From Glycomyces terrestris (GTDB taxonomy: Bacteria > Actinomycetota > Actinomycetes > Mycobacteriales > Micromonosporaceae), in contig NZ_RSEB01000008.1 of the NCBI RefSeq assembly GCF_003933745.1, positions 101,967 to 165,966 on the forward strand: a DNA stretch of 64,000 bases, written 5' to 3'. Position numbers and translations under genes: made by a program. This document shows positions 47,288-57,015 of this stretch, piece by piece. How positions within the stretch are numbered: position 1 is the stretch's first letter; each line of letters begins with the position of its first letter. The notes beneath the pieces were generated by a model. The model was not told where the DNA came from and searched no databases. It saw only the letters and a program-made list of their open reading frames with translations.

Positions 47288-47497
47288 ATGGAAACCGTGT
47301 ACGTCGTCAAGGGCATGACCTGCGGCCACTGCGCCGGCAGCGTCACGCAGGAGATCGCCGCCCTCCCGGGCGTCGAGCACGTCGACGTCGCCCTCGACAC
47401 CGGCAAGGTCACCGTCAAGAGCGAGACCGCCCTCACCGAGGACCAGGTCCGCGCCGCGGTCGACGAGGCCGGCTACGAGCTCGTCGGCGTCGCGTAA
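47288..47497 (+). CDS. copZ: Copper chaperone CopZ
   Basis: 69 residues, one heavy-metal-associated domain with MTCGHC near the start and a ferredoxin-like beta-alpha-beta pattern. It carries Cu(I) in the cytosol to an exporting ATPase. It is 51 bases after csoR, with AGGAGA before the ATG, and is presumably co-transcribed from the CsoR-controlled promoter. The CopA ATPase that normally completes the operon is absent; a terminator follows instead. Confidence 0.93.
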   Translation: METVYVVKGMTCGHCAGSVTQEIAALPGVEHVDVALDTGKVTVKSETALTEDQVRAAVDEAGYELVGVA

Positions 47498-47509
47498 CGC
47501 AGCCTTGTG

Positions 47510-47548
47510 GAGGCCCTGGACACCCGTTCACCGGGTGTTCAGGGCCTC
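47510..47548 (+). terminator. Hairpin terminator after copZ
   Basis: A 17-bp stem (GAGGCCCTGGACACCCG arm, one mismatch) with a short TTCAC loop, 13 bases after the stop. Confidence 0.8.
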
Positions 47549-47589
47549 GCCGTTGCGGCCGCCGCGACCCCCTGACGTACAGTCGATGC

Positions 47590-47772
47590 ATGGCAGTCTC
47601 CGATGACGACCGTTCCGTCGAGCTCGACGAGGACTTCTCGGTGCTCCCGGACCAGACCTCCGACGACACCGACCGCGGCTGGGGCGAGACCCCCGCCCCG
47701 CGCCGCTCCCGGCGCGAACTCTCCCCCCGCGACCTCGACCTCCTGGCCGAACGCCCCCCGCACTGGTCCTGA
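47590..47772 (+). CDS. Small acidic conserved protein
   Basis: 60 residues, predicted disordered. The sequence LPDQTSDDTDRGWGE resembles a short motif I associate with small proteins of many actinomycetes. The C-terminal half is Arg/Pro-rich (SRRELSPRDLDLLAERPPHW). Function unknown. Codon bias is normal, and the next gene follows 12 bases later, so they are likely an operon. Confidence 0.7.
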   Translation: MAVSDDDRSVELDEDFSVLPDQTSDDTDRGWGETPAPRRSRRELSPRDLDLLAERPPHWS

Positions 47773-47784
47773 GGCGGCATTGCG

Positions 47785-48141
47785 ATGGCAGACGCATTCC
47801 CGCCCCACGAGCGCATCGAACTCATCGCGCGCTCCATCCTCCTCCGCGCCGGCATCGCCCGCTTCCACGAGGAACGCCGCGCCAACTGGGACCGCCTCGC
47901 GAAGGCCCACCGCCCCGACGACGTCCTCGCGCGCCACCAGAACGCCGAGGACCTCCAGACCCTCGACGACGCCCTCCGCCTCATGGACCGCGCCATCGAC
48001 CTCCTCGAATCCCCCGTCGAGGACCGCGTCGCCATCGTCGCCTTCGGCATCGAGCAGCTCCAGCACCGCGTCACCGAACTCGAGGAGTACGCCGACCTCA
48101 AGGAGCCCATCGGCCTCCTGCGCGAGCTCATCGAATCCTGA
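47785..48141 (+). CDS. Helical protein of unknown function
   Basis: 118 residues, predicted all-helical with regular hydrophobic spacing and no Cys, signal peptide or membrane segment. It follows the small acidic protein by 12 bases. Third-position GC bias is strong, so it is almost certainly real. The family is not recognised. Confidence 0.75.
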   Translation: MADAFPPHERIELIARSILLRAGIARFHEERRANWDRLAKAHRPDDVLARHQNAEDLQTLDDALRLMDRAIDLLESPVEDRVAIVAFGIEQLQHRVTELEEYADLKEPIGLLRELIES

Positions 48142-48157
48142 ACCGGGCCGACGCGAA

Positions 48158-48200
48158 GGGCCCGGACCCAGGGGAGGGAGGCTCCCCCTGGTCCGGGCCC
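48158..48200. terminator. Bidirectional hairpin terminator
   Basis: A 17-bp stem (GGGCCCGGACC...AGGGGA, one bulged C) between convergent genes. Confidence 0.8.
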
Positions 48201-48247
48201 GTCGTGCGCCCCCGGAAGGGGCGCGGGTGTCGAGCAGTGGTCTTGTC

Positions 48248-49135
48248 TTAACCCTTCACTGCCCCGCCGGTGAGGCCCGAGACGATGTAGCGCTGGAGGC
48301 TCATGAACACCGCCACCGTCAGGATCGACGTCAGCAGCGTCCCCGCCGCGAAGATGCCGAAGTACGACGCGGGCGAGTTCTCGGCCGTCAGCGTCTTCAG
48401 GCCCACCGCGAGGGTCATCTCCGGCCGGTCCGTCAGGAACAGCGACGCCAGGATGAAGTCGTTCATCGTCCCCACGAACGCCAGGATCCCCGAGATCGCG
48501 ATGATCGGCGCCGCCAGCGGCAGGATCATCCCGAAGAAGATCTGCGCGTGCGAGGCGCCGTCGATCGTCGCCGCCTCGTCGAGCTCCTTCGGGATCGTGT
48601 CGAAGAAGCCCTTCATCAGCCAGGTCGACACGCCGAGCGCCCCGCCCATGTACACCAGCATCAGGCCCAGCTTCGTGTTCAGGCCCGCCACCGGGTAGAA
48701 CTCGCCGATCGACCCGAAGATCAGGTACAGCGCCACCACCGCCAGGAACGCCGGGAACATCTGGATCAGCAGCAGGAACAGCAGCATCGGCCGCCGCCCC
48801 TGGAACCGGAACCGGCTGAACGCGTACGCCGCCAGCGACGAGATGAAGATCGAGATGAACGCCGCCGGCACCGCGATGATCAGCGAGTTCGCGAACCACG
48901 ACGCGAACGGCACGTTCTCGTCCGTGAACAGCTTCTCGAAGTTGCCCAGCGAGAACGAGGTCGGCAGCAGGTCCGTCGACGACAGCGTCCCGTTCGGGTT
49001 GAACGCCGCCGACACCACGTACACGATCGGGACGAGCCCGAACACGAGCGCCGCCAGCGCGACGGCGTGCCGCCAGCCGGTGTCGCCGGCCCACTTCAGG
49101 AACGGGTTGCGGCCCTTGCGCTTCACGGCGGTCAT
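48248..49135 (-). CDS. malG: ABC maltose-type permease MalG
   Basis: 295 residues, six membrane helices, EAA loop ELDEAATIDGASHAQIFF. The C-terminus (LQRYIVSGLTGGAVKG) is typical of MalG. The ATG overlaps the malF stop by ATGA. Together with MalF it forms the import channel; the ATPase is probably a shared MsiK encoded elsewhere. Confidence 0.9.
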   Translation of the reverse strand: MTAVKRKGRNPFLKWAGDTGWRHAVALAALVFGLVPIVYVVSAAFNPNGTLSSTDLLPTSFSLGNFEKLFTDENVPFASWFANSLIIAVPAAFISIFISSLAAYAFSRFRFQGRRPMLLFLLLIQMFPAFLAVVALYLIFGSIGEFYPVAGLNTKLGLMLVYMGGALGVSTWLMKGFFDTIPKELDEAATIDGASHAQIFFGMILPLAAPIIAISGILAFVGTMNDFILASLFLTDRPEMTLAVGLKTLTAENSPASYFGIFAAGTLLTSILTVAVFMSLQRYIVSGLTGGAVKG

Positions 49136-50673
49136 GAGTACACGTCCTCCTGGTTGCGGGTGAAGCGGAACATGACCGCCGAGATCGTGGCGACGATGAG
49201 GAAGATGAACACGCTGATCGCGCTGGCGAAGCCGTAGTCGGCGCTGGAGGAGCCGAACGCCTGCCGGAACGCGTACGTGATGAGCAGGTCGGTGCCGCCG
49301 ACCGAGTCGCCGGCCTTGAACGGGTGGCCGCCCGAGAGCAGCTCGATCGCGTTGAAGTTGTTGAAGTTGAACGCGAACGAGGAGATCAGCAGCGGCGTGA
49401 GCGCGATGAGCAGCAGCGGCAGCGTGATCTTGCGGAAGGCGGTGACGCCGGTCGCGCCGTCGATCCGGGCCGCTTCGAGCGAGTCCGACGGGAGCGCCTG
49501 GAGCGCGCCGAGGGAGATGAGGAACATGTACGGCCAGCCGAGCCAGGTGTTGGCGATGAGGGTCATCGCGCGGGCCGACCAGGTGCCGCCGTACCAGTCG
49601 ACGTTCAGGTTGAACAGCTCGTTGACGAGGCCGAAGTCGCGGTTGAACATCTGCGCCCACACCATGAGCATCGCGAACGACGGCATCGCGTACGGCAGGA
49701 TCATGAAGGCCCGGTAGACCTTCGTGCCGCGCATGCCCGGCCGGTTCAGGGCCATCGCGGTGCCGAGGCCGATCGCGAAGGTGAACAGGACCGAGCCGGC
49801 CGCGAACATGACGTTCCACGCGAAGACGCCGAGGAACGGGCCGCGGATGTCGGGGTCGGTGAGGACGTCGAGGTAGTTGTCGAAGCCGATGTTCACGCGC
49901 CAGCCGACGAGCGCGGGCTCGCCGTCCTCGGTGAGGAAGGTGCCGGTCTCGTCGTCGGCGTGCCACACGGTGCCGGTCTCGGCGTCGGTGATGCAGTCGC
50001 ACGCCTCGTCGTAGGAGCGCGTGGACTGGCCCTCGAAGGCCGAGAGGCCCTGCACCCTGATGCCGGACTCGGGCCCGGTGGGGACGGCGAGTTCGGCGAG
50101 CTCGGCCTGGCGCTCGTTGAGCTCGGCGAGCGTCCACACCGTGTAGTCGGGGGCGGCGGTGATGCGCCCGGTCGGGTCGGTGGTGGCGCCGTCGAGCTCG
50201 GTGAGGCCCTCTTCCGTTCCGGCCCAGGTGGATCCGTCGGCCTGGTCGGTGAGCAGGAGGGTCAGCTCGCCCGCGGAGGACTCGCCGACGGCGAGGAGGT
50301 AGATGGCGCCGCCGGGGGTCTGCTGCACGCCCGCGGCGATGATCGCCTCGGTGGCCTGCTCCTTGTCGACCCGGTGCCCGTCCCCGTAGTTGGAGAAGGA
50401 GGTGCCGACGGTGAGCACGACCGGGAGGATCTGGAAGGCGATGAGCAGCAGCGTGCCGGGCACCAGGTATTTCAGCTGGATCGCCCGGCGCTGGAGGTAC
50501 ACGTAGAAGAGGACGGCCGCGACGGCCGCCTCCAGCGCCAGGCCCCACCACGCCTCGGCGGCGATGAGCGGCAGCGCCGCCCAGACGGCCAGTGCGGCGA
50601 CCACCGCGAGCACGCCGATCTTGGCGATCAGGCCCGCGGTGGTCGCTGAGCCGGTGGACCGTTGTTCGAGCAC
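49132..50673 (-). CDS. malF: ABC maltose-type permease MalF with extracytoplasmic domain
   Basis: 513 residues, long for a CUT1 permease. Two N-terminal helices and a further helix (about 70-90) are followed by about 170 extracytoplasmic residues (about 95-270) that correspond to the P2 loop of enterobacterial MalF. The core permease follows with EAA loop DSLEAARIDGATGVTAFR. The P2 loop, which contacts the binding protein, favours maltose/maltodextrin over other sugars. GTG 50673 is the start, and 39 bases separate it from malE. Confidence 0.9.
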   Translation of the reverse strand: MLEQRSTGSATTAGLIAKIGVLAVVAALAVWAALPLIAAEAWWGLALEAAVAAVLFYVYLQRRAIQLKYLVPGTLLLIAFQILPVVLTVGTSFSNYGDGHRVDKEQATEAIIAAGVQQTPGGAIYLLAVGESSAGELTLLLTDQADGSTWAGTEEGLTELDGATTDPTGRITAAPDYTVWTLAELNERQAELAELAVPTGPESGIRVQGLSAFEGQSTRSYDEACDCITDAETGTVWHADDETGTFLTEDGEPALVGWRVNIGFDNYLDVLTDPDIRGPFLGVFAWNVMFAAGSVLFTFAIGLGTAMALNRPGMRGTKVYRAFMILPYAMPSFAMLMVWAQMFNRDFGLVNELFNLNVDWYGGTWSARAMTLIANTWLGWPYMFLISLGALQALPSDSLEAARIDGATGVTAFRKITLPLLLIALTPLLISSFAFNFNNFNAIELLSGGHPFKAGDSVGGTDLLITYAFRQAFGSSSADYGFASAISVFIFLIVATISAVMFRFTRNQEDVYS

Positions 50674-50712
50674 GGTGCGATCCTTCGCTCGTCGAGGACT
50701 GTCCGGTTGACC

Positions 50713-51951
50713 TTAGGAGCCGGCGACGGCGTCGCGGATGGCCTGCGCAGCGGTGGTCGCGGCCTCCTCGCCGGTGGAGACGCCGTCGATCGCGTCGGCC
50801 TCGGCGCGGCCGAAGGGCTCCCAGACGGCGTTCATCGCGGGGATGTTCGGCATCGGGACGGCGTTCTCGCCGGCGGCGGCGAAGCCCTGGACGTCGGCGT
50901 TGTCGGCGGCGTAGGCCTCGGCGGCGGCGGTGAGCGCCGGGAGGCGGCCGCCGGCTTCGGCGAGCTTGAGCTGGAGGTCCTCGGTGAGGACGTAGTTGGT
51001 GACGAACTCCTGGGCGAAGACGGCGTTCGCGGCGGTCGCGGAGACGTAGAAGCCCTGGACGCCGAGGAACGGCGAGGCCGGGCCCTGGCCCTCGAAGCCG
51101 GGGATGGCGGTGACCTCGTAGTTGAGGCCGGCGCCCTGCACGTCGGTGAGGGCCCACGGGCCGGAGATCATGAACGCGGTCTTGCCGTCGACGAAGAACG
51201 GGATGGTGTTCGTGGCGTCGATGGTGGTCTTGAGGACGCCCGCGGCGCCGAGCTCGGCGAACTTCTCGAACGCGGCGATGCCGCCGGGGGAGTCGACGCC
51301 GACGTCGTTCGGGTCGAGGTTGCCGGCGCCGTCGTCCTTGAACAGGTAGCCGCCGAAGGACGCGAACAGCGGGTAGGCGCTGTAGGCGTTGCCGTCGACG
51401 CCGACCTCCATGGTGAGGACCTCGTCGGTGCCCGCGGCCTGGCCGGCGGCGATGAGCTCCTCGAAGGTGGCGGGGGCGTCGGGGGCGAGGTCGGTGTTGC
51501 GGATGAGGCCCAGGTTCTCCATGGCGTAGGCGACGCCGTAGAGGTTGCCGTCCACGGTGAACGCCTTGACGGCGGCCTCGTTCAGGGCGGCCTGCTGGTC
51601 GGCGCTGAGGGTGACGGGGGCGATGACGCCGTCCGCGGCGAACTGGCCGGACCAGTCGTGCGCGCCCACGACGATGTCGGGGCCCTGGCCCTGCTCGGCG
51701 GCGGTGAGGAAGTCCTCGCGGAGGGTCTCCACGTGCTCCTCGACGGTGACCTTCACGCCGACGGTGGACTCGAAGTCCTTGACGAACTCCTTGAGGACGG
51801 GGGTGCGGGTCTCGTCGGCCCAGATCACGAGCTCGCCGGAGAACTCGGTGGTCTCCTCGGTCCCGTTGTCGCCGTCCTCGGAGCCGCAGGCGGCGGCCGC
51901 GCCGAGCGCGGCGGCGGAGACGGCGGTGATACCCAGGGTCCTTCTGCGCAT
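50713..51951 (-). CDS. malE: Maltose-type solute-binding lipoprotein MalE
   Basis: 412 residues from ATG 51951, which has GAGGAG upstream; an in-frame ATG at 51969 lacks one. The signal peptide ends in a lipobox (GAAAACGS). The mature protein is a MalE-like two-lobe fold (GELVIWADE near the start; FMISGPWAL and NIPAMNAVWEPFG later). It delivers maltose or maltodextrin to MalFG. First gene of malE-malF-malG, divergent from the LacI regulator. Confidence 0.9.
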   Translation of the reverse strand: MRRRTLGITAVSAAALGAAAACGSEDGDNGTEETTEFSGELVIWADETRTPVLKEFVKDFESTVGVKVTVEEHVETLREDFLTAAEQGQGPDIVVGAHDWSGQFAADGVIAPVTLSADQQAALNEAAVKAFTVDGNLYGVAYAMENLGLIRNTDLAPDAPATFEELIAAGQAAGTDEVLTMEVGVDGNAYSAYPLFASFGGYLFKDDGAGNLDPNDVGVDSPGGIAAFEKFAELGAAGVLKTTIDATNTIPFFVDGKTAFMISGPWALTDVQGAGLNYEVTAIPGFEGQGPASPFLGVQGFYVSATAANAVFAQEFVTNYVLTEDLQLKLAEAGGRLPALTAAAEAYAADNADVQGFAAAGENAVPMPNIPAMNAVWEPFGRAEADAIDGVSTGEEAATTAAQAIRDAVAGS

Positions 51952-52059
51952 GTCTTCTTTTCTCCTCATTGAGGGGCCCCGGGGCGGGGGCCGCTGGTCC
52001 GGGGACTCGCGTCCCGACTTCCTACGACATTAGCAAGATGTTTCAGAATCAGGAAAGCC

Positions 52060-52082
52060 TTGCAACCAAACTGTTGCCAAGT
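52060..52082. promoter_or_regulatory. Candidate LacI/MalR operator between malE and malR
   Basis: CTTGCAAC and GTTGCCAAG form an imperfect inverted repeat with a 6-base spacer. A second dyad, TTTC-N8-GAAA, lies at 52042-52057. Both are in the only AT-rich stretch of the divergent gap, 24-46 bases before the regulator start. TTGCAA-type half-sites suit LacI regulators of maltose genes. Confidence 0.55.
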
Positions 52083-52105
52083 TTCAGATAGGCTAGTCTG
52101 TCATC

Positions 52106-53107
52106 ATGCGGCTTCGACTCTCTGACATCGCCCGGCAGGCCGGGGTCAGTGAGGCAACGGTGTCCCGGGTCCTGAACGACAAGCCCGGCGTCGGTCAGCA
52201 GACCCGACAGTCCGTCCTCACTGCCCTCGACGTGCTCGGCTATGAACGCCCCCAGGCCCTCCGCAAGCACGCGATCGGCCTGATCGGCCTGGTCGTGCCC
52301 GAATTGGAGAACCCGATCTTCCCGTTGTACGCCCAGACGATCTCGAACGTCCTGGCGGGTTCGGGCTACACCCCGGTGCTGTGCACCCAGACCCCCGGCG
52401 GCGTCTCCGAGGACGAGTTCGTGGAGATGCTGCGGGAGCGGGCCGTCGCCGGCATCATCTTCGTTTCAGGCTTGCACGCGGACACCACCGCGAGCACCGC
52501 ACGCTACCAGGAGCTCAAGGACAAGCGGCTGCCGGTGGCCTTCGTCACCGGCCACCCGGAGGGCGTCGAGGCCGCCTCGTTCTCCTGCGACGACACCGTC
52601 GCGGCCCGGATCGCCGTGGAGCACCTCGCGGGCCTGGGCCACGAGCGGATCGGCCTGGTCTCCGGCCCGGACCGGTACTGGCCGGTGCGCCGCAAGATCT
52701 CCGGCTACCGCGCGGCCATGCAGGGCGTCGGCCCCGAGCTCATCGAGCTCACCCTCTTCGGCGAGCAGGGCGGCCACGCCGCGGCCTCGCGCCTCATCGA
52801 CCGCGGCGCGACCGCGGTGGTCTGCGGCTCGGACATGATGGCCCTGGGCGCGATCCGCGCGGCCGAGGAGCGCGGCCTGAGCGTCCCGCAAGACTTTTCA
52901 GTCGTGGGCTACGACGACTCGCCGCTCATCGCCCACACCAACCCCCCGCTCACGACCGTGCGGCAGCCGGTGCGCGACATCGCCACCGCCGCGGCGCGGG
53001 CCCTGCTCGACGAGATCGCCGGGCAGCCCACCCCCTCGTCGGAATACCTGTTCCGGCCCGAACTCGTCGTACGCGGGTCCACCGGTGCGGCACCCCGAGA
53101 AGACTGA
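52106..53107 (+). CDS. malR: LacI-family maltose regulator
   Basis: 333 residues. LacI helix-turn-helix at the extreme N-terminus (LSDIARQAGVSEATVSRVLN), a hinge, then the sugar-binding core (VVCGSDMMALGAIRAAEERG; VVGYDDSPLIAHTNPPLTTV). It is divergent from malEFG and 14 bases upstream of the GH13 gene, so it probably controls both and itself through the operator in the gap. The name rests on neighbours. Confidence 0.85.
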   Translation: MRLRLSDIARQAGVSEATVSRVLNDKPGVGQQTRQSVLTALDVLGYERPQALRKHAIGLIGLVVPELENPIFPLYAQTISNVLAGSGYTPVLCTQTPGGVSEDEFVEMLRERAVAGIIFVSGLHADTTASTARYQELKDKRLPVAFVTGHPEGVEAASFSCDDTVAARIAVEHLAGLGHERIGLVSGPDRYWPVRRKISGYRAAMQGVGPELIELTLFGEQGGHAAASRLIDRGATAVVCGSDMMALGAIRAAEERGLSVPQDFSVVGYDDSPLIAHTNPPLTTVRQPVRDIATAAARALLDEIAGQPTPSSEYLFRPELVVRGSTGAAPRED

Positions 53108-53121
53108 AAGGGAACTCACCG

Positions 53122-54678
53122 ATGAGTGAACACTGGTGGCGCGACGCGGTCATCTACCAGGTGTACCCGCGCTCCTTCGCCGACGCGGACGGCGACGGGA
53201 TGGGCGATCTGGAGGGCATCCGCTCGCGCATCCCGTACCTCGCGAAGCTCGGCGTGGACGCCATCTGGCTGTCGCCGTTCTACGCCTCGCCGCAGCACGA
53301 CGCGGGCTACGACGTCGCCGACTACCGCGCGATCGACCCGCGGTTCGGCGACCTGGGCGACTTCGACCGGATGCTCGCCGACGCGCACGCGGCCGGCATC
53401 CGGCTCATCGTGGACCTGGTGCCCAACCACACCTCGTCCGAGCACGAGTGGTTCCGGGCGGCCCTCGCCGCGGCCCCCGGCTCGCCCGAGCGAGAGCGCT
53501 ACCACTTCCGCGACGTCGACCCGGCGGCCCCGGACACGCCGCCGAACAACTGGCAGTCGATCTTCGGCGGTCCCGCGTGGACGAAGACCGAGGACGGCCG
53601 GCAGTGGTACCTGCACCTCTTCGACTCCTCCCAGCCGGACCTGAACTGGGAGAACGCGGAGGTGCACGAGGAGTTCAAGTCGATCCTGCGGTTCTGGCTC
53701 GACCGCGGCGTGGACGGCTTCCGCATCGACGTCGCCCACGGCATGGTCAAGGCGAAGGGCCTGCCGGACACCGGCGGCGACGGCACGATCGAGATGATCG
53801 GCACCACGCAGGCCCCGTTCTTCGACCAGGACGGCGTGCACGACATCTACCGCACGTGGCGCCCGATCATCGAGGAGTACGACGGGGACCGCATCTTCGT
53901 CGCGGAGGCGTGGACGGACTCGGCCGAGCGCCGCTCCCTGTACCTGCGCCCCGACGAGCTCCACCAGGCGTTCAACTTCGACCTGGTGCTGGCGCCGTTC
54001 AGCGCGGTCGACTTCCGCAAGGCGATCGACTCGGAGATCGCGAACAACGCGGGCGTGGGCGCGCCGTGCACGTGGGTGCTGTCGAACCACGACGTGCAGC
54101 GCCACGTCACCCGCTACGGCGGCGGCGCGACCGGGCTGGCCCGGGCGCGGGCCGCGACGCAGCTGCTGCTCTCCCTCCCGGGCGTCGTGTACGTCTACCA
54201 GGGCGAGGAGCTGGGCCTGAACGAGGTCCTGGACCTCCCGGCGGAGGTCCGCCAGGACCCGTCGTTCCACCGCACGAACGGCGAGCAGATCGGCCGCGAC
54301 GGCTGCCGCGTCCCGCTCCCGTGGGCGAAGGACGGCGTCTCGCTCGGCTTCGGCCCGGCGGGCGAGCCGTGGCTGCCGCAGCCGGCCGACTGGGCGGAGC
54401 TGTCGGTGGAGGCCGAGGACGGCGTGGCGGGCTCGACCCTCGAGTTCTACCGCGCGGCCATCGCGATCCGCAAGGCCCACAAGGCGACCGGCCTGACCTG
54501 GCTGGCCGACCCGGGCGAGAACGCGTTCGCGTTCGACAACGGCGCCCTGGTCGCGGTCGTGAACTTCGGCGACGAGCCGGTCCCGGTCGCCTCCTACGGC
54601 ACCGAGGTGCTCCTGGCGAGCGCCGACCTCGTCGACGGCACCCTCCCGGGCGGCGCGGCCGTCTGGTTCGAGAAGTAG
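53122..54678 (+). CDS. GH13 alpha-glucosidase
   Basis: 518 residues, cytoplasmic. The GH13 regions are clear: DLVPNHTSSEH, GFRIDVAHG with the nucleophile Asp, FVAEAW with the acid/base Glu, and LSNHDVQRH with the third Asp. The length and QHDAGYDVADYRAI segment fit the AglA/oligo-1,6-glucosidase-like subfamily acting on maltose and short maltodextrins. It should hydrolyse sugars brought in by MalEFG. GAAAGGGAA precedes ATG 53122, 14 bases after malR. Confidence 0.93.
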   Translation: MSEHWWRDAVIYQVYPRSFADADGDGMGDLEGIRSRIPYLAKLGVDAIWLSPFYASPQHDAGYDVADYRAIDPRFGDLGDFDRMLADAHAAGIRLIVDLVPNHTSSEHEWFRAALAAAPGSPERERYHFRDVDPAAPDTPPNNWQSIFGGPAWTKTEDGRQWYLHLFDSSQPDLNWENAEVHEEFKSILRFWLDRGVDGFRIDVAHGMVKAKGLPDTGGDGTIEMIGTTQAPFFDQDGVHDIYRTWRPIIEEYDGDRIFVAEAWTDSAERRSLYLRPDELHQAFNFDLVLAPFSAVDFRKAIDSEIANNAGVGAPCTWVLSNHDVQRHVTRYGGGATGLARARAATQLLLSLPGVVYVYQGEELGLNEVLDLPAEVRQDPSFHRTNGEQIGRDGCRVPLPWAKDGVSLGFGPAGEPWLPQPADWAELSVEAEDGVAGSTLEFYRAAIAIRKAHKATGLTWLADPGENAFAFDNGALVAVVNFGDEPVPVASYGTEVLLASADLVDGTLPGGAAVWFEK

Positions 54679-54690
54679 CGCAAGCGCAAG

Positions 54691-54720
54691 GGGGCGGCGG
54701 GCCGGACGGCCCGCCGCCCC
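54691..54720 (+). terminator. Hairpin terminator after the GH13 gene
   Basis: A 13-bp perfect stem (GGGGCGGCGGGCC and complement) with a GGAC loop, 12 bases after the stop, followed by TGTTCC. Confidence 0.85.
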
Positions 54721-54761
54721 TGTTCCGTTCCGGCGGCTGGACCCGGCGCTGCTCATGAAGA

Positions 54762-54783
54762 ACACGCCGAATGTTCGTCGTGT
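54762..54783. promoter_or_regulatory. Toxin-antitoxin operator palindrome
   Basis: ACACG-N-CGAA-NN-TTCG-N-CGTGT: 18 of 22 positions are in perfect dyad symmetry. It is about 50 bases upstream of the antitoxin start, followed by TAGCAT, a possible -10. Antitoxins of the ribbon-helix-helix class bind such nested palindromes. Confidence 0.75.
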
Positions 54784-54832
54784 CCTACCCGGAATTCAGT
54801 GCTAGCATCGGTAGCGTGAGGGGGTGAATGCG

Positions 54833-55102
54833 ATGACTCATGTACCTCCCAAGACCCGCGACATGTCCATCCGCGGGCTTGACGCGCAGGTGTACGAAGC
54901 GATTCGTGTGCGGGCTGCGAAGCACGGCCAGTCCATGGAGGCCGAGATCCGAGAAGTCCTGACCCGCTTGGCCGACGGCGAGTTCGACCGCGGCGCAGAG
55001 GGGATCGGCTCGCTCATCCGCTCCTACGTCGAGGACGTCGGCGGGGCGGACCTCGAACTCCCGGCCCGCGACGAGCCCGACCGTGCACTGGACCTGTCTT
55101 GA
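54833..55102 (+). CDS. Antitoxin, ribbon-helix-helix (FitA/VapB type)
   Basis: 89 residues from ATG 54833, 8 bases after GAGGGGG. In-frame GTG 54824 lies inside that site. The N-terminal MSIRGLDAQVYEAIRVRAAKHG is a FitA-like ribbon-helix-helix DNA-binding domain; the C-terminal half is acidic and should wrap the toxin. The stop overlaps the toxin start by TTGA. Confidence 0.85.
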   Translation: MTHVPPKTRDMSIRGLDAQVYEAIRVRAAKHGQSMEAEIREVLTRLADGEFDRGAEGIGSLIRSYVEDVGGADLELPARDEPDRALDLS

Positions 55103-55533
55103 TCGTCGTCTTCGACACCAACGTCATCTCCGAGATCATCCGCGAGAACGGCGATTTCGGCATCGTCCTCTGGAGCAACAGGTACACCGCAGAGGCCCTG
55201 ACCACATCGGTGTGCATCGCCGAACTCAGGTGGGGCGTGGCGCAGCTTCCGGCGGGCCGCAAGCGCGCCGCCCTCGAGATCGCGGTGGACAAGATCGAGA
55301 TCGAGGCGTTCCGCGACCGCATCCTGCCGTTCGACGCGCGAGCGGCGGCGCACTACGGCCGAATCCGGCAGGCGCGGAAGGCGGCCGGTCGGCCGATGAG
55401 CTCGACCGATGCGATGATCGCGGCGATCTGCGCCTCCCGCGGAGCCGCGCTCGCCACCAGGAACGTCAAGGACTTCGAGGGAACCGGGGTGCCACTCCTC
55501 GACCCTTGGAAGGATCAGAGGACACCGGAGTGA
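55099..55533 (+). CDS. vapC: PIN-domain ribonuclease toxin (VapC/FitB type)
   Basis: 144 residues. The acidic active site of PIN nucleases is present: Asp6 (FDTN), Glu42 (IAELRWG) and Asp104 (SSTDAMIAA). Such toxins cut tRNA or rRNA and are held inactive by the antitoxin. It starts at TTG 55099 within the antitoxin stop, and its own stop overlaps the start of a further small ORF by GTGA. Confidence 0.9.
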   Translation: MIVVFDTNVISEIIRENGDFGIVLWSNRYTAEALTTSVCIAELRWGVAQLPAGRKRAALEIAVDKIEIEAFRDRILPFDARAAAHYGRIRQARKAAGRPMSSTDAMIAAICASRGAALATRNVKDFEGTGVPLLDPWKDQRTPE

Positions 55534-55724
55534 GCCAGCTACAGCGGGGCTACGAGGCGGCGGCCTCGCACAAGTTGATCGTGCGCGACATCGATCCCGA
55601 GCTGTTCGACTGGCTGAGGAGGAGAGCGGCGGGCAACGGCCGTTCGATGTCCTCGGAGGCGAAGGCGATCTTCGCGCGACTGCGTGCGGAAGATGCGGCT
55701 CGGATATGCACCCGGATCGAATGA
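55530..55724 (+). CDS. Second ribbon-helix-helix-like small protein, coupled to the toxin
   Basis: 64 residues, start GTG 55530 overlapping the toxin stop. The sequence KLIVRDIDPELFDWLRRRAA then NGRSMSSEAKAIFARL has the same pattern as the upstream antitoxin (IRGLD.. VYEAIRVRAA .. GQSMEAEIREVL). It is therefore probably a second FitA-type DNA-binding or antitoxin domain, without the long acidic tail. It may be an extra antitoxin, a remnant of a second module, or a transcriptional partner. Confidence 0.7.
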   Translation: MSQLQRGYEAAASHKLIVRDIDPELFDWLRRRAAGNGRSMSSEAKAIFARLRAEDAARICTRIE

Positions 55725-55755
55725 CCTGCGGGCGTGCCGGTCGGCCGCCCGGAAG

Positions 55756-55797
55756 CGCCGCGAGCCCGGGCCGTGGGGACGGCCCGGGCTCGCGGCG
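55756..55797. terminator. Bidirectional terminator between the toxin-antitoxin genes and fbaA
   Basis: A 19-bp perfect stem (CGCCGCGAGCCCGGGCCGT and complement) with a GGGG loop, between convergent genes. The strongest hairpin in the window. Confidence 0.88.
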
Positions 55798-55805
55798 TCT
55801 CGCGC

Positions 55806-56828
<1,023 letters not shown>

Positions 56829-57015
56829 GCTGCCTGCTCCTTAGACAAGTCGTTGATGAGCGCCCCGACCGGGGGCCAGACCCAGACGCCGCTGTCTGAT
56901 GGCCTCGAACTTATTGCGTCGAGGTGAAGTATTGCCCACGATCATGTGAAGCCATGACTCAGGCTACCTGGTGGTTCACTGGCCGGACGGGGCCCTCGCC
57001 ACTACGGTGGAGTTT

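Noticed and set aside
53116..54765. 549-codon minus-strand frame opposite the GH13 gene.
   Set aside because: Arg/Val/Gly-rich antisense product without motifs, complementary to a clearly functional glucosidase.
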